A DNA stretch of 7,985 nt from Chloroflexota bacterium (GTDB taxonomy: Bacteria > Chloroflexota > Limnocylindria > Limnocylindrales > CSP1-4): NCBI GenBank assembly GCA_013698385.1, contig JACCVB010000300.1, positions 1-7,985 of the forward strand, read 5' to 3'. The notes under the pieces were generated by a model, which was not told the DNA's origin, did not search any database, and saw only the letters and a list, made by a program, of their open reading frames with translations. This document shows, piece by piece, positions 5,524 through 7,985 of the stretch; the first letter of the stretch is position 1; each line of letters begins with the position of its first letter. Position numbers and translations under genes: made by a program.

Positions 5524-6525
5524 TCAGCGTCCCTCGTCGACCGTCGCCGCAGGTCGGTCCGGGCCCGCTGTCGAGGGAGGGTCCTCCACGCTGGCCGCCA
5601 CGGTCAAACGTTGGGTCAGCAGAGCTTCGGCATAGGGCACTCGGATAAGGTCGAGTCCGCCGGATGCGGCGTCCAGGAAGTCCCGCATCTCCGCGATGAA
5701 CGGGTCACGTCCCGTCCGCGTGACCGGCCGTCCGCGCCCGATGTCCACCATCAGCTCGGCCTCGGAGAGTTCGAGGACCATCCCGTCACTCACCACGTGC
5801 AGACCGACCCGGTGGGGCCACCCCAGGAGATGCGTACTGGCGAACGTGCCGATCGCACCGGAGTCGAAGCGGACACTGGCGATCGAGGCGTCGGGGACAT
5901 CGGTGTCCGAGAAGGCATGCGTGCGACCCGGCGTATAGCGGAACTGGCTACTGACCACCTCGGCTTCGCCGATCAAGTGTCGAGCCAGATCGAACAGATG
6001 GGTGGTCTGCTCGATGATCTGACCTCCCGAGGTCGCCTTCCTGACCCACCAGGCGCGCGGCGGCGTGCCGTCCCACCAGTAGCCCATGGCCAGCTGGGCG
6101 GGGTTACTGGCCAGCAATTCAGCCGCCCGCTCGGTCGTCTCGAGGTATCGCCAGTGGTAGCCGACGGCCGTGACCAGACCGCTGGCGGCGACCGCGTCGG
6201 CGACCCGTTCGGCGGTCGCCAGGTCCACCGCGATGGGTTTTTCCGTGAAGAACGGCAGACCGCGTTCGACGGCGGCCAACTCTGGCTGGCCATGGGCGAA
6301 CGGCGGCACGCAGATCACGACGGCTTCCGCCCGAACCGAATCGAGCATCTCCTCCCAGTTCGAAAACGCCCGGACACCGGCCGTCAGACGGGCCAGCCCC
6401 TCGGCCGCTGCACGGACCGGATCGGCGATGCCGACCAATCGCACCCCAGGGAACCAGCCGATATTCGCGAGGTGACGGGTGGCCATCCCGCCCGCCCCGA
6501 TCGCGGCCACCCTGATTGTCGTCAT
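5524..6525 (-). CDS. Gfo/Idh/MocA-family NAD(P)-dependent oxidoreductase
   Basis: This 333-residue dehydrogenase is of the glucose-fructose oxidoreductase/inositol dehydrogenase type, which oxidises or reduces a hydroxyl or keto group of sugars, cyclitols or sugar nucleotides. The N-terminal Rossmann fold has AAIGAGGMATRH (7-18) and an acidic end of strand 2 near IADP (33-36). The family signature EKP is at 95-97, followed by IAVD. The C-terminal alpha/beta domain begins at GYHWRY (122-127) and carries SGGQIIEQTTHLFDLARHLIG (167-187), with H176 and D179 in the places of the usual catalytic His and Asp. Length is normal. The last 20 or so residues (Pro/Thr/Asp-rich) look like a disordered tail. 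ATG at 6525 overlaps the upstream TGA as ATGA; there is no clear Shine-Dalgarno sequence, consistent with coupling. The exact substrate is not readable. Confidence 0.92.
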   Translation of the reverse strand: MTTIRVAAIGAGGMATRHLANIGWFPGVRLVGIADPVRAAAEGLARLTAGVRAFSNWEEMLDSVRAEAVVICVPPFAHGQPELAAVERGLPFFTEKPIAVDLATAERVADAVAASGLVTAVGYHWRYLETTERAAELLASNPAQLAMGYWWDGTPPRAWWVRKATSGGQIIEQTTHLFDLARHLIGEAEVVSSQFRYTPGRTHAFSDTDVPDASIASVRFDSGAIGTFASTHLLGWPHRVGLHVVSDGMVLELSEAELMVDIGRGRPVTRTGRDPFIAEMRDFLDAASGGLDLIRVPYAEALLTQRLTVAASVEDPPSTAGPDRPAATVDEGR

Positions 6526-7985
6526 CGGCTGGCCAGGGAGCGACCCTGTGCCGCAACGGTGGCGAGGGCCGGTTCGATCACTGGGATGGGTGGCCGACCG
6601 AGCAGGGCGCGGTAGACGCCAAGGGTATCCTCGACCATCCGCCGAGCGGTGAAAAGCCGCTCATAGCGGCGCCGGCCGGCCGCGCCGTAGGCGGCCGCCC
6701 GCCGTGGCTCGGCCAGGACATCGAGTATGCCAGCGGCCAACGCCACGGCGTCGTCAGGCTCCACTAACCTGCCGGTCACACGATCGACGATGGCTTCGGT
6801 CATGCCGCAGACGCGGGTCCCGACCACCGGCCGCCCGGTCGCCATCGCCTCAATCGTCACGAGGGGCAAGCCCTCGAACCTCGAAGCGAGCACGAGGACG
6901 TCGGCGGCCGCCAGGAGAGCAGGGATGTCGTGCCAATATGGAAGGCGCTGGATCGAACCGGCATGGCCGCTGGCCGCGATGGCCCGGTCTAGCTCGGCCG
7001 ACAGGGGCCCTGATCCCACGATGAGAAACCGCGCCTCGGGACACTGGCGCATGGTGGCCACGATGGCAGGCAGGAGTACGTCGTAACCCTTCTGCTCGGT
7101 GAGCCGTCCGACGGTTACCACGAAGGGCACGTCGGCGCGGATTCCCAGGCCTCGCCGAACCGCGGAGGGCTCCGCAGGGAGCGCGGGATCCTCGATGCCA
7201 TTGCGGACGACATGGATTAGCTCCGCGGGAACGCCCGCCACGCTATGGCTTGAGGCCACGCCCTCCGACACCGCGATGATCCCATCCAGATGAGCCAGTG
7301 CCCGGTGGTAAACGGCCTCATCTGATGACTTCGTGAGCAGGTACGGCAGATGCTCGGTGCGGATCACGGTCCTGACGCCGGCCGCTCGCGCGGCGGCGAC
7401 GGCGGCGTGACCTTCCCATCCGATACCGGCATGGACATTCACGAGGTCCACGTCATCTTCGGCCAGCAGGCTGGACAAGTGCGCCGCTTGGGCCAAGGGA
7501 TGGGCATCCACGAGGGCCCAAACCTCGAAGTCCTGTCGGCGGGCTGTATCGAGCAGCCATCGGCCGTCTGCGGCGTCAGGTCCGGCCACGATCACCCGGT
7601 GGTCGGCCGCCAAGCCTGCCGCCAAGGTGAGCATCTGGTGGCCCATCCCGGATGGTGCCCGGCTCTCGCTGACGAGAACGATGGCTGAGCCGCATGCTCG
7701 CGAACTGCTCGACCGGCGATGAAGCGGCGGGAAGCGGTCGACATCGACGAAGCGCTGGAACTGGCCCTGCACCTCGCTGACCAACGGCTCATAGGCCGGG
7801 CGCCGGCCGTGCGCATCGGGATAACCCCACAGCCCGACCGGCACGTGCCGATCGTCATCCCAGCCGGGATGGTCGACCACCGGGTACAGGCAGATTCCCT
7901 CGACGGCCACGCCGATGTCGCGAGCCGCCGCGACCTCATCGCAGACGTAGCGTAGCCACGGCGCGCGGGCGATGTCTTCGGCACC
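6522..7985 (-). CDS. GH1-like barrel end fused to GT4 glycosyltransferase (5' end outside window)
   Basis: The frame is open from the window edge, giving 487 residues without the true start. The first 70 or so look like the end of a GH1-type (clan GH-A) glycosidase barrel: RAPWLRYVCDEVAAARD, then EGICLYPVVDHPGWDDDR and a GLWGY strand, in the order of the last helix and strand 8 of beta-glucosidases. A Ser/Arg-rich linker leads, at about 98, into a full GT4 enzyme: SGMGHQMLTLAAGL, a TEH motif, VVTVGRLTEQKGYDVLL with the Arg/Lys pair, FLIVGSGPL, the EX7E motif in FEGLPLVTIEAM, and GMTEAIVDRVTGRLVEP. There is no ATG, GTG or TTG close to the GT domain; the nearest GTG is at 7772, inside the GH end. 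Fusion is thus the simplest reading. It heads the visible operon and overlaps the next gene by 4 bp. The GT4 call is firm, the GH1-like call moderate. Confidence 0.85.
   Translation of the reverse strand, partial: GAEDIARAPWLRYVCDEVAAARDIGVAVEGICLYPVVDHPGWDDDRHVPVGLWGYPDAHGRRPAYEPLVSEVQGQFQRFVDVDRFPPLHRRSSSSRACGSAIVLVSESRAPSGMGHQMLTLAAGLAADHRVIVAGPDAADGRWLLDTARRQDFEVWALVDAHPLAQAAHLSSLLAEDDVDLVNVHAGIGWEGHAAVAAARAAGVRTVIRTEHLPYLLTKSSDEAVYHRALAHLDGIIAVSEGVASSHSVAGVPAELIHVVRNGIEDPALPAEPSAVRRGLGIRADVPFVVTVGRLTEQKGYDVLLPAIVATMRQCPEARFLIVGSGPLSAELDRAIAASGHAGSIQRLPYWHDIPALLAAADVLVLASRFEGLPLVTIEAMATGRPVVGTRVCGMTEAIVDRVTGRLVEPDDAVALAAGILDVLAEPRRAAAYGAAGRRRYERLFTARRMVEDTLGVYRALLGRPPIPVIEPALATVAAQGRSLASR

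Noticed and set aside
5290..6615. Long plus-strand open frame of 441 codons
   Set aside because: It is antisense to the LLM and Gfo/Idh/MocA genes, both with strong family motifs. Its translation is His/Arg/Pro/Gly-rich without any domain, a usual GC-rich mirror frame.

Overview
This is a high-GC bacterial window. Almost all coding is on the minus strand, and genes are tightly packed with 4-bp start/stop overlaps. A luciferase-like monooxygenase-fold oxidoreductase of the type often F420-dependent, a conserved secreted-type hypothetical domain and a TetR regulator together suggest an environmental Chloroflexota or Actinomycetota. That placement is inference from gene content and style; no rRNA or marker gene is present.

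Region 1 (1-249, plus strand) is the C-terminal end of a TetR-type regulator running in from the left edge. It converges on region 2 across 387 bases (250-636) with no gene I can support.

Region 2 (637-2069, minus strand) is a two-gene unit. A class I SAM-dependent methyltransferase is followed, with an ATGA overlap, by a nitroreductase-fold flavoprotein. The flavoprotein matches iodotyrosine deiodinase closely, including the substrate-clamping Glu/Tyr/Lys trio. It is the most specific functional call in the window.

Region 3 (about 2070-3460) is a scar between two gene blocks. It holds a broken tyrosine recombinase with a stop and a frameshift, a degenerate 18-bp tandem repeat, a palindrome, and the C-terminal end of a conserved hypothetical protein that has probably lost its N-terminus. 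The recombinase remnant is open in frame with the methyltransferase, so an automatic caller would produce a false 412-residue fusion (1311-2549).

Region 4 (3461-7985, minus strand) is a compact operon that enters from the right edge. In transcription order it encodes: a protein joining the end of a GH1-like glycosidase barrel to a complete GT4 glycosyltransferase; a Gfo/Idh/MocA NAD(P)-dependent oxidoreductase; an LLM-class flavin/F420 oxidoreductase; and a second GT4 glycosyltransferase. Junctions are -4, +3 and -4 bp, so the genes are very probably co-transcribed and translationally coupled. The content points to making or remodelling a glycan or glycoside: two sugar transferases, one sugar-type dehydrogenase and one redox enzyme whose substrate cannot be read from sequence.
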